Below are positions 8,232 to 17,097 of a DNA stretch of 64,000 nt, piece by piece. The notes beneath the pieces were generated by a model, which was not told the DNA's origin, searched no databases, and worked only from the letters and a program-made list of their open reading frames with translations. Within the stretch, counting starts at the first letter, position 1; each line of letters starts with the position of its first letter. This DNA comes from Oceanicella sp. SM1341 (GTDB lineage: Bacteria > Pseudomonadota > Alphaproteobacteria > Rhodobacterales > Rhodobacteraceae): assembly GCF_003448965.1 (NCBI RefSeq), contig NZ_QRGC01000026.1:28514-92513 (forward strand). The letters run 5' to 3'. A program made the position numbers and the translations under genes.

Positions 8232-8957
8232 ATGACATCCTCCTCCGATCGGCTGCGCGCGCAGCACGACGCGCTGCACCTCGCACACCGCTGGTTCGCC
8301 TTCTTCGAGGCACCGGGCGGTGACCTTGAGCGGCATCTCGAGATCTTCGACCCGCAGGTCAGGCTGAGCGGCCACCAGGGCCGCCGCCTGTTCGCCGATG
8401 ACCGCGACAGCCTTGCCGCCTGGTTCTCCACCGTACCGGGGGAGCGCAGCTCGCATCACATCCTGCACGCGACATTCGAATCTGCCCCGCGGAGGCAGTC
8501 ACGATTGAACATGCTTGTCGCCTATCAGGCGGTACGCCCCGAAGGCGTTCAGGGCGCCATCATCCGCTACGAGACCGAGCTGTCGCATGGGCCCGGGGGC
8601 ACACGTTTTCTCGCGCTCGACAAGACACCGATCCTGCCCGACACGCAGGCGAATTTTGCGCCGTCATGGGCCGCGAACCGCGTGCTCGCCCTGGCCCATG
8701 CCGCGCTGGCCGAACTGCCGGGCAGCGATGCGCGCCTGCGTGAGACGCTCGGTGCGTCGACATCGCAACTGCAGGTGCGGGCCAACGTCCCCGAAGGCAG
8801 CCCGCGCTACCACGCCCTGCTGAGCGCCGTCGGCACAGACGCGGCAGGCGGTTGTCACCTGATGCTGGAACTCGAGGATGATGTTTCGGGGCCGCTGCCT
8901 GCGCTGTCCCGCATCATTCAGGCAGAGCGGACCTCGCAGCACCAGTCGCTGGCGTAA
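8232..8957 (+). CDS. SnoaL-like / NTF2-fold protein, divergent
   Basis: About 241 residues starting MTSSSDRLRAQHDALHLAHRW. The first 130 residues look like an NTF2-fold unit: an N-terminal helix followed by HLEIFDPQVRLSGHQGRRLF, then FLALDKTPILPD as a late strand. The C-terminal part (RVLALAHAALAELPGSDARLRE and on) has no recognised match and may bind a partner. It is the last gene of the LLM/SnoaL cluster. Function unknown. Confidence 0.6.
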   Translation: MTSSSDRLRAQHDALHLAHRWFAFFEAPGGDLERHLEIFDPQVRLSGHQGRRLFADDRDSLAAWFSTVPGERSSHHILHATFESAPRRQSRLNMLVAYQAVRPEGVQGAIIRYETELSHGPGGTRFLALDKTPILPDTQANFAPSWAANRVLALAHAALAELPGSDARLRETLGASTSQLQVRANVPEGSPRYHALLSAVGTDAAGGCHLMLELEDDVSGPLPALSRIIQAERTSQHQSLA

Positions 8958-9319
8958 TCCTGCCCTGACCGGCGGGTGTCTGCGCATCAGGGACTTGGGG
9001 CTTGATGGCGCCCTGCGACGGCGAAAAGCAAACTTCTGCCAGACGCGAGCAATGGCGTCGGCGCAGGCATCCGTTGCTGTGACGGGCACACAACAATTTC
9101 TCCGACGCTGATACCGGCTGAGGATCATGACGACAGCTTGCGTCGGGTTCATGGTCTTCATCGGAGTTCCCACCGCTTCCAAGCAACCTCGTATCCAGGG
9201 CCTCACCACCGCAGGCCAAGCCCCACTGCGCCATGCTCAGGCTCATACAGGGAGAGCGCAACGGCACTCCGCCGGATCCGTGGGCCCATGCCACGAACCG
9301 CGGATCCTTGCCATACGCG

Positions 9320-9351
9320 AAAGGCGCCGGAGCATCAGCCCCGGCGCCTTT
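9320..9351. terminator. Terminator-like hairpin in the left flank
   Basis: AAAGGCGCCGG at 9320-9330 pairs perfectly with CCGGCGCCTTT at 9341-9351 across a 10-base loop. The A/T ends give a short U-run on either strand, so it could end transcription from both sides. In the pre-insertion chromosome it would have been about 135 bases beyond the end of nrdJ and may have been a terminator there. Confidence 0.55.
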
Positions 9352-9454
9352 GTCACCGTCTTTCAGAGAGCAGCCCAGGTGTACCAGGCGATACACTTCA
9401 CCCTTGCACCCCTTGCGCAAACTTGTGCTTCCGTCTGCGCAGGCATCCGCTTTC

Positions 9455-9459
9455 CCCGA
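9455..9459. repeat. Target site duplication CCCGA, left copy
   Basis: The five bases directly before the left terminal TGT are CCCGA, identical to the five bases directly after the right terminal ACA (46659-46663). Five-base duplications are the rule for Tn7 and Tn5053 relatives. Confidence 0.92.
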
Positions 9460-9471
9460 TGTAGGACCCAC
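9460..9471 (+). repeat. Left terminal inverted repeat
   Basis: TGTAGGACCCAC at 9460-9471 matches the inverted copy at 46647-46658 in all 12 bases; the match continues as TAAA after a one-base gap. TGT at the outer edge is typical of Tn7-type ends. Confidence 0.92.
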
Positions 9472-9572
9472 CTAAAAAACGCCATTGGGGTCACTCGACA
9501 TACCCGTAAGTCATTGAATTAAATCACTGCAAGAAATCCCCTCCGCACCGGCGGCGGCCAGTTTGACCTTTT

Positions 9573-9587
9573 GGCACAGGATTAATG
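9573..9587 (+). repeat. Subterminal repeat, left copy (candidate transposase site)
   Basis: GGCACAGGATTAATG is repeated exactly, in inverted orientation, at 46595-46609. It lies about 113 bases from the left tip and about 50 bases from the right tip. Tn7-type ends carry several transposase (TnsB/TniA) sites at unequal spacing, so these are candidate binding sites. Confidence 0.8.
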
Positions 9588-9602
9588 TCCATCGATTTTC
9601 CA

Positions 9603-9628
9603 AGAAAAATGCCGCCTTTCGGCGGCAT
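9603..9628 (-). terminator. Rho-independent terminator after tniQ
   Basis: Read on the minus strand, ATGCCGCC pairs with GGCGGCAT across a 4-base loop and is followed by a U-run. It starts about 27 bases after the tniQ stop and should end the transposition operon inside the element. Confidence 0.85.
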
Positions 9629-9654
9629 CCAATTCAAAGTCGTCGGCGTCCGGA

Positions 9655-11472
9655 TCAAACCATGGGCAGGTCTGCCTTCTCATAGATGGCAGCACCGAAC
9701 TCCCTTGGGTCCCAGATCGGCATGACCCCGCGCTCCCGAAGCAACTTCTCAATGGCGAGCGGTCGCGCACCCATGATCAAGGGCAGCCTCTTCTTGGTCA
9801 CGTATTTCTGCCGGAAGTTCTCGAGCGCCGCGGGCGAAACCCAGACGTCCTCGCCGTAAGGCTCGGATGCGATCAGCGGTGCCGCTTCGGGATGGCAGAA
9901 CACGCGACGGCCTCGGGAGGGATCGAACCCGAGAATGATGAGCGCCAACTCCCCGCTCATCCCGGGACGGGGAAGCGCAAGCTTCGACTTGATCTCCTGA
10001 GGGTCCACGAGAACGGCCGCCAGGCCAGCAGCACCGGCCAAACGGCATGCACGCAGCAAGCGCCCCTGCAGCAACATCGATAGAATGACGGACATCTTCA
10101 CCCTCCCCTTCTCTGCAGCCTTGGCGAGCGTCACCATGGTCGTCGGCTTCTCCGCGACTTCGGGAAGGCGCACCTGCATCCCCTCAAGGAAAGCCGCCAT
10201 TTCCAGCCCATCTACTGCCTTGCTCATTTTGCTGGAAGTCGCCTCGACTCCCGTCAGCCGCGTGAGCGCACCGATTTCAAGAAGCGCTGCCACCATGGGG
10301 CGGGACGCCCCCAGCAACTCCGGCAGGCGACTGACCGGCACAGCATGCTTCAGCATCCGAATGGACGGGCGCGCGTCGTCATAGCGCAGGAAGATATGAC
10401 CGCACGAGGCCTCCCGGTCAGAGGCGGAAATGGCCCCTTGGTCGGCGAGCAGGTTCCGGAGCGTCTTCGGATGTACGAGTTCTCCAGCCGCGATCTTGGC
10501 CACACTGCTGACACGGGGGGCCTCAACAGGGCTGCCCAAGAGGATCTGCCCTTTCGTCAGGGGCACCGTGTCGAGGATGTGCTCCCGCAGAAGAGGGCGG
10601 ATGGCCCCGGGATCCTTGGTCAGCCGCGATGCGGACATCCAAGCATAGAGCATGCCATAAGCAGTCTTGGGATGCATGGAGCCGCGATTGGCCTCGGAAC
10701 GCTTCAACAGATCCATAAAGGTGGTACGGATCGCCGCCTCCCCCTCGCTCATCACCGGCCACCCCGCGCGGCCGGCGTCATCCCACATGCTTTCGGTCAT
10801 GTTGGAAGCCTTCTGCCCAGAGCCGAACGCGATGACCGCACCCAGCATTTCGGTGGCACGGACGGCCTGCTCGATCCCTTGGCCATCAAGCCATGCGGGG
10901 CCAGAGGCGCCCGCCAGCCTGGCGACAACATAGTCCTGCAATGGCGAAGGCCGCAGCGAGGCCTTAGGTCCGACCGCCAGCGCATCTTTCTCCCAAGGCA
11001 ACGCCTGAAGTTCATGCGCACCGTCGTCCCATTTCCCGCCGCGGTGGCTGAGCAACGGGATCTGATGCACGGGACAGACCCTGACCACGGACAGGGACCA
11101 GATCAAACGGTGCCGCCACTTGGTGGCGGGGCGCGCAGCACCCGCGGCATCCTCGGCCAGGCAGGAAGGGCAGAAGCGGGTGACGGGCCCAGTCAGGAAC
11201 TCCGCAGCGAAGCGCTCACCGCGGAGGGCATATTGCCGATCACCGAGCGCTGTCACAGCGTTATGCGCGACTGGTGCGCGCTCCTGCCCGGAGATCGAAC
11301 ACAGCCGCGCAAGCGCACACTCTTCGCCACGCTTCAAGGACCAGAGGTCGATGCCAAGGTCGTTCAAAAACGGCACAAGGCGCCCACCCGTGTGAAAGGC
11401 CGCGCTACGCGCGGCCCAGGAGAGCGGAGTTTCATCCGGATGAAACGGCAAGCGGGGGAAAAGCATTGCCAT
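9655..11472 (-). CDS. tniQ: TniQ/TnsD-family target-selection protein
   Basis: A 605-residue TniQ-family protein. The N terminus FPRLPFHPDETPLSWAARSAAFH is the TniQ signature, and a zinc site is visible as CPSC (C101, C104) and CPVH (C133, H136). The remaining 450 residues are longer than in small TniQ proteins and are of TnsD size. TnsD-type members bind a chromosomal attachment site and recruit the AAA regulator. It follows tniB by 3 bases, with a GGAGGGG site. With no other targeting gene in the element, it is the best candidate for recognising the nrdJ 3-prime end. Confidence 0.9.
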   Translation of the reverse strand: MAMLFPRLPFHPDETPLSWAARSAAFHTGGRLVPFLNDLGIDLWSLKRGEECALARLCSISGQERAPVAHNAVTALGDRQYALRGERFAAEFLTGPVTRFCPSCLAEDAAGAARPATKWRHRLIWSLSVVRVCPVHQIPLLSHRGGKWDDGAHELQALPWEKDALAVGPKASLRPSPLQDYVVARLAGASGPAWLDGQGIEQAVRATEMLGAVIAFGSGQKASNMTESMWDDAGRAGWPVMSEGEAAIRTTFMDLLKRSEANRGSMHPKTAYGMLYAWMSASRLTKDPGAIRPLLREHILDTVPLTKGQILLGSPVEAPRVSSVAKIAAGELVHPKTLRNLLADQGAISASDREASCGHIFLRYDDARPSIRMLKHAVPVSRLPELLGASRPMVAALLEIGALTRLTGVEATSSKMSKAVDGLEMAAFLEGMQVRLPEVAEKPTTMVTLAKAAEKGRVKMSVILSMLLQGRLLRACRLAGAAGLAAVLVDPQEIKSKLALPRPGMSGELALIILGFDPSRGRRVFCHPEAAPLIASEPYGEDVWVSPAALENFRQKYVTKKRLPLIMGARPLAIEKLLRERGVMPIWDPREFGAAIYEKADLPMV

Positions 11473-11475
11473 GAC

Positions 11476-12435
11476 TCAACCCCTCCGCCGCGTCGAGACA
11501 CGCGGTGCCACCTCGGAGGCCTGATCGAGGCGCAGAAGCCGATACTGCTCGGCATAGAACACGTTCTGGTCGGCAGGACACCCTTCATGCATGGCCCAGG
11601 CGCGGGCGAAGTGATCGATCGTCAGATCGCTGGCCTCCGCGTAGAGGGCCACCTCGATCGCGCGCACAATCAGTTCGATCGCCCTGCCGAACCGGTAGCG
11701 CGCCCCATGGAAGATCCGCCCGACAAGGTCGGCCTCGACCGGCGCACCAAGGCCTGCTCGTTGGCAGTAGTCGCCCACGATCTGCTGGAACAGGTCACCG
11801 TGCAATTCGGGAACCAGCGCCGCAAAAGCGACCGTCGAAAAGCGTCGCTGAACCTGGGGATCCGTCCGGATAACCTGCGCAAGCTCCTCGGTGCCGGAGA
11901 GGACAACGATCACGGCATCGTCCCCCTGCATCAGGGACTTCAATGCTCGCAGAATGAGGTTCCTGTCCGCGCAAAACAGGTCGTGGGCCTCGTCGATCCA
12001 CAGGACAACAGTACCCGTCACGCGCATGCGCTCGCGAAGGATCTGGACAAGCGACCAGACCTGCCGGGTCGGCGACACCGTTCCGTAGCCACTCTTCTCG
12101 AGCATCTCCAGCACCATGCTCTTGAGGGTTGCCGGGCTCGGTACGGAGCATTCCAGGAACCTCGGACGGCCGTACTCCCCCTCTGCCAGGACAGGAAACT
12201 TCATCAGGGCGCGATGAACGAGGTGGGACTTGCCGCTGCCGGCGCCGCCCACGACCATGATACCGCGCGTTTCATTGGTCCGGGTGAAGCGGATCGGCTC
12301 GGGGGAGAGTTCCCCCTCGTCGTCCCGTTTCAGGAGGCGCGCAAGTTGGCCCGTTAGCTCGGTATCCATATCGGAGCCAACGTGGAGGCTCCGAAGATGT
12401 TCGAGCGCACGTGCGGTTTGAGCGTGATGCGACAT
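11476..12435 (-). CDS. tniB: TniB/TnsC-type AAA ATPase transposition regulator
   Basis: A 319-residue AAA ATPase. Walker A is GGAGSGKS (residues 63-70), Walker B WIDEAH (146-151), followed by a sensor strand VVLSGTEEL. This matches TniB of Tn5053 and TnsC of Tn7, which form ATP-dependent filaments linking the targeting protein to the transposase. It starts just after the tniA frame ends, with GAGGA as ribosome site, and is followed at once by tniQ. Sequence appears intact. Confidence 0.93.
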   Translation of the reverse strand: MSHHAQTARALEHLRSLHVGSDMDTELTGQLARLLKRDDEGELSPEPIRFTRTNETRGIMVVGGAGSGKSHLVHRALMKFPVLAEGEYGRPRFLECSVPSPATLKSMVLEMLEKSGYGTVSPTRQVWSLVQILRERMRVTGTVVLWIDEAHDLFCADRNLILRALKSLMQGDDAVIVVLSGTEELAQVIRTDPQVQRRFSTVAFAALVPELHGDLFQQIVGDYCQRAGLGAPVEADLVGRIFHGARYRFGRAIELIVRAIEVALYAEASDLTIDHFARAWAMHEGCPADQNVFYAEQYRLLRLDQASEVAPRVSTRRRG

Positions 12436-12437
12436 GA

Positions 12438-12896
12438 TCAGTCCTCTTCGATGTTCAGGGTCGTCTGGGTCTTGGGCGCGCTGCCGGCACGTTTCGCCGC
12501 GGTGCGCTGCGCCGGAGGCGTGGCATCGGAGGGCTCGACGTGATCGCGAATGGCACGGCCCAGCTCGCTGTCATTCTGCGCGCTGGAGGCGCGCTCATGG
12601 AATTCCACGCCAGCAAGTACGTTCTTCTCCGCACGATCGAAGGCTTCAGCAGACCAGTCCTCCAGGTTCAGGCTCGCCTCAGCCATGGCGGCTTCGTTGC
12701 GCTCTTCGATCGCCTTGATGGCCTGACGGACAGCCGGCAGATCCAACCGGTTCGACTTCGGGTTACCGGCACGAACCGCGCGGGTTGCCGTCAGCCAGGT
12801 TTGCGCGGAAACTCCTTCGAGGCTGGCGTCAACAGACGGCACCTCATGCCACCGATCTCCCAGCTGAACCGAAACGGCTCCGATATCCTTGGGGTG
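12438..12896 (-). pseudogene. tniA: C-terminal part of tniA beyond an in-frame TGA
   Basis: This is the same reading frame as the upstream tniA portion, separated from it only by one TGA at 12899-12897. Directly after the stop the frame reads HPKDIGAVSVQLGDRWHEV, the expected continuation of the VRYHPKD strand of Mu/TnsB-type transposases, and runs about 150 codons to a normal stop. In Tn7 and Mu relatives the C-terminal tail contacts the AAA regulator. It has no convincing start of its own (only a GTG at 12842 without a good ribosome site). Confidence 0.85.
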
Positions 12897-14591
12897 TCAG
12901 CGCACATTGACGGTGCAGCTGTCCTCACGACGGAGCCACGCCGCCAGTTTCTCGGAGTGATAGCGGACCTTGAGGATGGTGATCCCGGTCTTGTCCAGCG
13001 TAGCGGTCTTATGCTGGCCGAACACGGTGCGCGCAGTGTGCATGTCCGGCGGCGGCATCACACCCCATTGCGTGCTCAGACGACGCCAGCAGGCGATGGG
13101 CGTCTCTCCGTCCAGCCCACGGTGAGGCGTGTTGTGGTAGATGTCGACGACCCAGCGAACCAGCGCAAAGGTCAGATCATCTACGGTCAGCGCAGCGCGT
13201 TTGGTGGGGTCAGAGTCGCCTTTCTCCAGAATGTTGGAGAAGGTACGGCCAGACAGGCGCGGCATCAGATCCAGGACGAAGGTCTTGAACACACGTTCGA
13301 TGGTCCCGCGAACTTCCGGAACGCCGTTGATGGCGATCTCCGTAGCGATCGCCAGATCAGCACATGCGAACCGAAAGCGTTCGGACTTGAACGCAAGGCC
13401 TCCGTCGGTGACGATCAATTCGGGCCGACCATGCATGTCCCAGGCGGTGAGCGCGCCGACGGCGTCTGCCCACTTGCCCTTGTTCGTCATGATCATCTGC
13501 ACCGCCTGGGTAGCGGCCTCGCCCCCGGGTTCCCGACTCAGGACCATGGAGAGGATGCAGCGCGTGGTGCAGCAGATCGCTGCGGTGATCCACCAGCGCG
13601 CCTTCTTTTTGTCGAGCCCCATGGCAGCCCTCTCCTCGTCCGGCAGGAGATCGAACATGCCGGAGTCCTTCATGAGGGTGATCAGGTCGACTTGCCATTC
13701 GTCGATTTCCACCCGCTGAAGCGGCCGGGTGAGATCCAGGCCGTTGAGCACCGGGCGGTACTTCTTCCGCGCCGCGGCCTCGCCTTCCCGGGCCAAGGTC
13801 ACTTGGAAAGGATCGAGCTCGCGCACAGCGCGGCGGACCGTCTCACGGCTTGGCGTGGTCAACACACCCAGCCCAACTTTGACCCGTTCGGCATTACGCT
13901 CGTCGAAGGCGATTTGGACGCCTTCATGGATCATCTTGATCGTCGGCTTCTCGGGCGAAAGATACTTCCGCACCTCGGTCATGAGCAGGCCGATTTCTTC
14001 AGGCCCCATCACCCGAGTGCGGTTGCCGCGACGGTGCATGGCATCGGCCATCCCGACCAGCCCCAGCTCTTCTTTTGCCTCCAGCCAACGGCGCAAGGTA
14101 CGAGGCGAGGGCGCTTCGTCGAAATTGCCCGAAATATCGAGCTTTCTATCGCCAACACGGGTATGCTTTCCCGCGTATGCCAATGCCTTACCCTTGATCA
14201 GCGCCATGTTGGTGTCGAGGCTCTCATCCGTCATCTTGATAAGGCCATCGCGGCGCAGCTCGAGGATCGCCTCGCAGTAAGCGTCCTTCTTGGAAAGGCG
14301 CACCCGGGTCTTGAACGGCAGGTCGTCGATGAAGCTGGCGGATTGGACCAGGCGCTTACGGGCCGAAGCAGGATCGTAGTAGCCCAGCTCGACCCGGATA
14401 CGGCCTTGCGCTCCCAAACGGCTCAGCTGCTCGTGCGAGTAGCTATGCGCGAGCGCCTCACTGTCATCGGCACCGAAGACGTACCCCTCCTCGGAGTGGT
14501 AAATGACCTTGCAGGCCATCCCGTTGATATGCACCCGGTCGAGCTTCCCGAAGGCGTAGCGTACGTTGTCGATATTGAAGTTGAGTTCCAT
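12897..14591 (-). CDS. tniA: TniA/TnsB-type DDE transposase, prematurely stopped
   Basis: A 564-codon frame encoding the DNA-binding region and catalytic core of a Mu/TnsB-type transposase. The catalytic triad is visible: D in RVEIDEWQVDL, D in LIVTDGGLAFKS, and E in GTIERVFKTF, the last two exactly 35 residues apart. A helix-turn-helix region (SPRTLRRWLEAKEELGLVGM) precedes it. The frame ends at an in-frame TGA (12899-12897) inside the beta-barrel region; without it the protein would be about 717 residues, normal for the family. The start has AAAGGAAAG just upstream. It may be a nonfunctional allele, a readthrough product, or a base-calling error. Confidence 0.9.
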   Translation of the reverse strand: MELNFNIDNVRYAFGKLDRVHINGMACKVIYHSEEGYVFGADDSEALAHSYSHEQLSRLGAQGRIRVELGYYDPASARKRLVQSASFIDDLPFKTRVRLSKKDAYCEAILELRRDGLIKMTDESLDTNMALIKGKALAYAGKHTRVGDRKLDISGNFDEAPSPRTLRRWLEAKEELGLVGMADAMHRRGNRTRVMGPEEIGLLMTEVRKYLSPEKPTIKMIHEGVQIAFDERNAERVKVGLGVLTTPSRETVRRAVRELDPFQVTLAREGEAAARKKYRPVLNGLDLTRPLQRVEIDEWQVDLITLMKDSGMFDLLPDEERAAMGLDKKKARWWITAAICCTTRCILSMVLSREPGGEAATQAVQMIMTNKGKWADAVGALTAWDMHGRPELIVTDGGLAFKSERFRFACADLAIATEIAINGVPEVRGTIERVFKTFVLDLMPRLSGRTFSNILEKGDSDPTKRAALTVDDLTFALVRWVVDIYHNTPHRGLDGETPIACWRRLSTQWGVMPPPDMHTARTVFGQHKTATLDKTGITILKVRYHSEKLAAWLRREDSCTVNVR

Positions 14592-14723
14592 TTTCTTTCC
14601 TTTGATGTCGTCCGGTCGTTCCGGAATTTGAGCGCGCGGAAAGAACCCACTGCCGATGTGCAGTCGGGCCGCCGCAGCGGTTGATGGGGGATGATTGGTA
14701 GAGGGACTGAGACAGAGCTGCGG

Positions 14724-15404
14724 TTAGTGCAGCGCCATCACCCTGATGACCTGGGAGGTTTCGCTGATCTTCTCCTGGCGCAGGAGTTGGAGGTGCCCCG
14801 ATCCGATGTGACGGACCACGGCGCGCAAGCCGGTACCCTCCATCCCGATCCGGTCACGCAGGGCCCCGATCGTCTCGACGCCGCGCATTGCACCGATCAC
14901 CTCGGCAGCCGCCCGATCTGCGTCAGGCTCCGCAATGCGTACCGAGTGGAGGTGCGTGGCGTTGTGAAGGGCGACGGGGCACACATCACGCTCGGTGAAG
15001 AGGCGAAAGTCATCGAACACACCCTGGGAGAGCGACTGGTGCTTGACCCTGGCCAGCTCGTCCTCGTACCCGGCGCTGACACGATGGATCGGACGCACCG
15101 CGTAGCCGATACGACGGCCGTCCCGCAGCCGGCAGACAAGGTCGACATAGTGGGTGTAGTACTCGCCATCAGCATCATACCAGTCAAAGGCTTGCTGCTC
15201 CACGAGATCGGCCGTGGTCGGCGCATAGCGGAGGATGAGCGCCACCTTCTTCTCAAGGTTGCTTTCCAGGCCGACGCCGCGTCCGTGGCCTTCGCCAAAA
15301 GTGATATGTCCCGTGAAATGGGACTTCGATGCGACTTGAGTGCTGCGGTTGCCAGCGCTCAACTCGGGCAAGCGAATGCCGCCCGGCAGAAAGAGATAAG
15401 ACAT
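14724..15404 (-). CDS. tnsA: TnsA-like endonuclease subunit, degenerate active site
   Basis: A 226-residue protein at the head of the transposition operon, where tnsA belongs. The N-terminal nuclease layout is recognisable: LESNLEKKV (E47), LVEQQAFDWYDADGEYYTHYVDLV (Q70/Q71, D88), then IGYAVRP (101-105) where TnsA has an EVKP-like motif. The catalytic Lys is replaced by Arg and the preceding Glu by Ala. A C-terminal winged-helix-like region follows (VIGAMRGVETIGALRDRI). The ATG has GGGAG five bases upstream. If the nuclease is weak or dead, transposition would leave cointegrates instead of being cut-and-paste. Confidence 0.8.
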   Translation of the reverse strand: MSYLFLPGGIRLPELSAGNRSTQVASKSHFTGHITFGEGHGRGVGLESNLEKKVALILRYAPTTADLVEQQAFDWYDADGEYYTHYVDLVCRLRDGRRIGYAVRPIHRVSAGYEDELARVKHQSLSQGVFDDFRLFTERDVCPVALHNATHLHSVRIAEPDADRAAAEVIGAMRGVETIGALRDRIGMEGTGLRAVVRHIGSGHLQLLRQEKISETSQVIRVMALH

Positions 15405-16026
15405 GATTTCTCCCGCCCCGAGAAATAGACATTCTCGGGCTATGACGATCTTGGAAATGCGCGGAGAGCCGTCCTTGTCCTGGCGGCAGCATCATGCTAA
15501 TCGGCAGGTGCAACACAGGGATCGGGCTTTCGCACGGTTCATTCGGGCGCCGAGCGCCTATATCTGGTTTTGGGTGTTTGAGCCTCTTTGGACAGTTTCT
15601 TCCGATGAGCGCCTGCAACCTGAGTGGAACTGAGAGATCAGAACCGCGTCAGGAGATCAGCCGCATATTCGGGAATTGCCCATAAAAGACGAACGTTCCC
15701 CGTGTCCAGCCCGCCGGGAGAGCGGGGTTTCGGGGGCCGAATTTTCGCAAATTCCGGCCTCAAGATCGGAAAGGCACATGCCTCCGGTTTTCAGATCATC
15801 CAGCAGATTTTGCGAAAAGATGACCGGAAGTTCTTCAGCACCACCCGAAACGCGGGCGCTGTGAGCTTCAGAAAATTTTTGAATGGCCATTTTCATCGGG
15901 ATAACTCTGTGGATAGTTGAGAACGCACGCCAATTCGGCGGCGCACATCATGAAATCACTCCGATTTCGCGAATCGAATTCGGCAAATCATTCGGCTTTC
16001 CGGGCCAGGAAGGCGCCGGGATTCGG
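15405..16026. other. Intergenic region upstream of the tns operon
   Basis: About 620 bases carrying the presumed promoter of the transposition operon. A 79-codon frame on the minus strand (15896-15657, starting MKMAIQKFSEAHSARVSGG) is the only protein-like candidate; it lacks a good ribosome site and any recognised relative, so it is not called as a gene. Base composition is lower in GC than the chromosomal flanks. Confidence 0.4.
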
Positions 16027-16653
16027 TCAGGACGCACCGCTGTGGGCGAGCTGCGACAGCCGCCGGAAGAGCTTGTCGGACAGGATCGTCCGCCGCTCCC
16101 ACTCCGGTGTTCTCAGCTCCCTGGCAGCATCCCCAAACCAGAGCTTCAGACTGCCCTTGTCGGATCGGTGCGAGAACACGGCATGCGGCCCGTTTGAACT
16201 GACCTCAACAGAGACCGGGGCAGAGTTGAACCCTTCGTCGGCATCCTCGAACCCCTCCTCGAGCCAGTGGCCGCAGAATGCGCCAAAGGTGCGATGCAGC
16301 TGCAGGCCAGCGACAGGCAACCGGTTCAGGGCATCAAGCAACTTGCTCTCCCCTCCCGCATCGCAGTTGGCTTCCCATTGGATATGGCCGTCAAGAAACA
16401 GGTTCCCGCGCACAAGCCGAAGCTGCGAGAGTTCCCGCACGGCCTCAGGCGCATCCTTGGTCTCCAGCCCCATGACAAGGGCCAGGGTGAGATGAAAGAT
16501 ATCCTCCCCCGTCATGTCCGCCGCCGCCCGGCCACGGCCGCCAGGCGTTCGCAGTCCGGCGCGCGCCATGGCACGCGTCATCGCGTCGACCTTGTTGGGG
16601 TTCAGGTCGAACCGCTGGGCAAGCGCCCGCACCATTTCCCCTTTCGTCGCCAT
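16027..16653 (-). CDS. Hypothetical protein with N-terminal HTH-like region
   Basis: A 208-residue protein of unknown function. The first 60 residues (MATKGEMVRALAQRFDLNPNKVDAMTRAMARAGLRTPGGRG) look like a helix-turn-helix with a GGRGRAA turn, as seen in small phage and mobile-element proteins. The rest is mixed alpha/beta without known motifs. A near-perfect 25-bp palindrome sits 63 bases upstream, so it could be autoregulated. It is the first cargo gene after the transposition operon. Confidence 0.6.
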   Translation of the reverse strand: MATKGEMVRALAQRFDLNPNKVDAMTRAMARAGLRTPGGRGRAAADMTGEDIFHLTLALVMGLETKDAPEAVRELSQLRLVRGNLFLDGHIQWEANCDAGGESKLLDALNRLPVAGLQLHRTFGAFCGHWLEEGFEDADEGFNSAPVSVEVSSNGPHAVFSHRSDKGSLKLWFGDAARELRTPEWERRTILSDKLFRRLSQLAHSGAS

Positions 16654-16715
16654 GAAAGCTGTCCTCGTGAAGTGTCCTTGGGAGCGTTATGCCACCTCGC
16701 AGATCACGCGTCAAG

Positions 16716-16740
16716 TTTACGGTAAAAGTTTTTCCGTAAA
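16716..16740. promoter_or_regulatory. 25-bp near-perfect palindrome, candidate operator
   Basis: TTTACGGTAAAA, G, TTTTTCCGTAAA: 11 of 12 base pairs match about a central G. A further TATACGG lies 5 bases to the right. It lies between the HTH-like gene at 16653 and the small membrane protein gene ending at 16770, in the AT-rich region expected for the promoter of the former. Confidence 0.6.
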
Positions 16741-16769
16741 ATATACGGTGCGCCGCGCGCGGCCTGAGC

Positions 16770-16991
16770 TTACGCCCCGCGCGCCTCGAGCGGCGCACCG
16801 CAGCACCGGCACACCGGGCGCTTCGCCTTCAGCTCCTCAAGGCGGTGCAGCGGCGCGCTTTCCACAAAGCGCCGGACCCTTTCAGGGTCGACGCGGGCAC
16901 TGCGCGCAGACTCTCGGTAGACCAGCCAGCAATGGACTGACCCCACGACGCTGATCACCATGCCAGCTATGCAGATCAACGGACCGCTCAT
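16770..16991 (-). CDS. Small membrane protein with C-terminal CxxC motif
   Basis: A 73-residue protein: a single hydrophobic helix at residues 3-22 (LICIAGMVISVVGSVHCWLV), a charged linker, and the tail PVCRCCGAPLE, which carries a CxxC half of a zinc ribbon. The start is chosen at 16991 because AGGGAAG lies just upstream; an in-frame start 45 bases earlier is less likely. No function can be assigned. Between the HTH-like gene and hipA, it appears to be a stand-alone cargo gene. Confidence 0.5.
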   Translation of the reverse strand: MSGPLICIAGMVISVVGSVHCWLVYRESARSARVDPERVRRFVESAPLHRLEELKAKRPVCRCCGAPLEARGA

Positions 16992-17097
16992 GGGCTTCCC
17001 TTTCTGGAGGTCATCCTGGGCACAATCAAATGGCACCCGCCCTCAAGAGGCTGCACCCTGACCGATGGCGTGTCAAATCCGCGGAGGCATGGTCGCG

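Larger units (their letters stand above)
8958..9459. other. Intergenic region up to the transposon left end
   Basis: About 500 bases with no supported gene. It includes the hairpin at 9320-9351 and ends with the CCCGA duplication. In the uninterrupted chromosome this DNA would lie directly downstream of nrdJ. Confidence 0.6.

Noticed and set aside
12438..12842. Separate small gene after tniA
   Set aside because: It is the same frame as tniA after a single TGA and reads as the normal C terminus of the transposase; it has no good start of its own.
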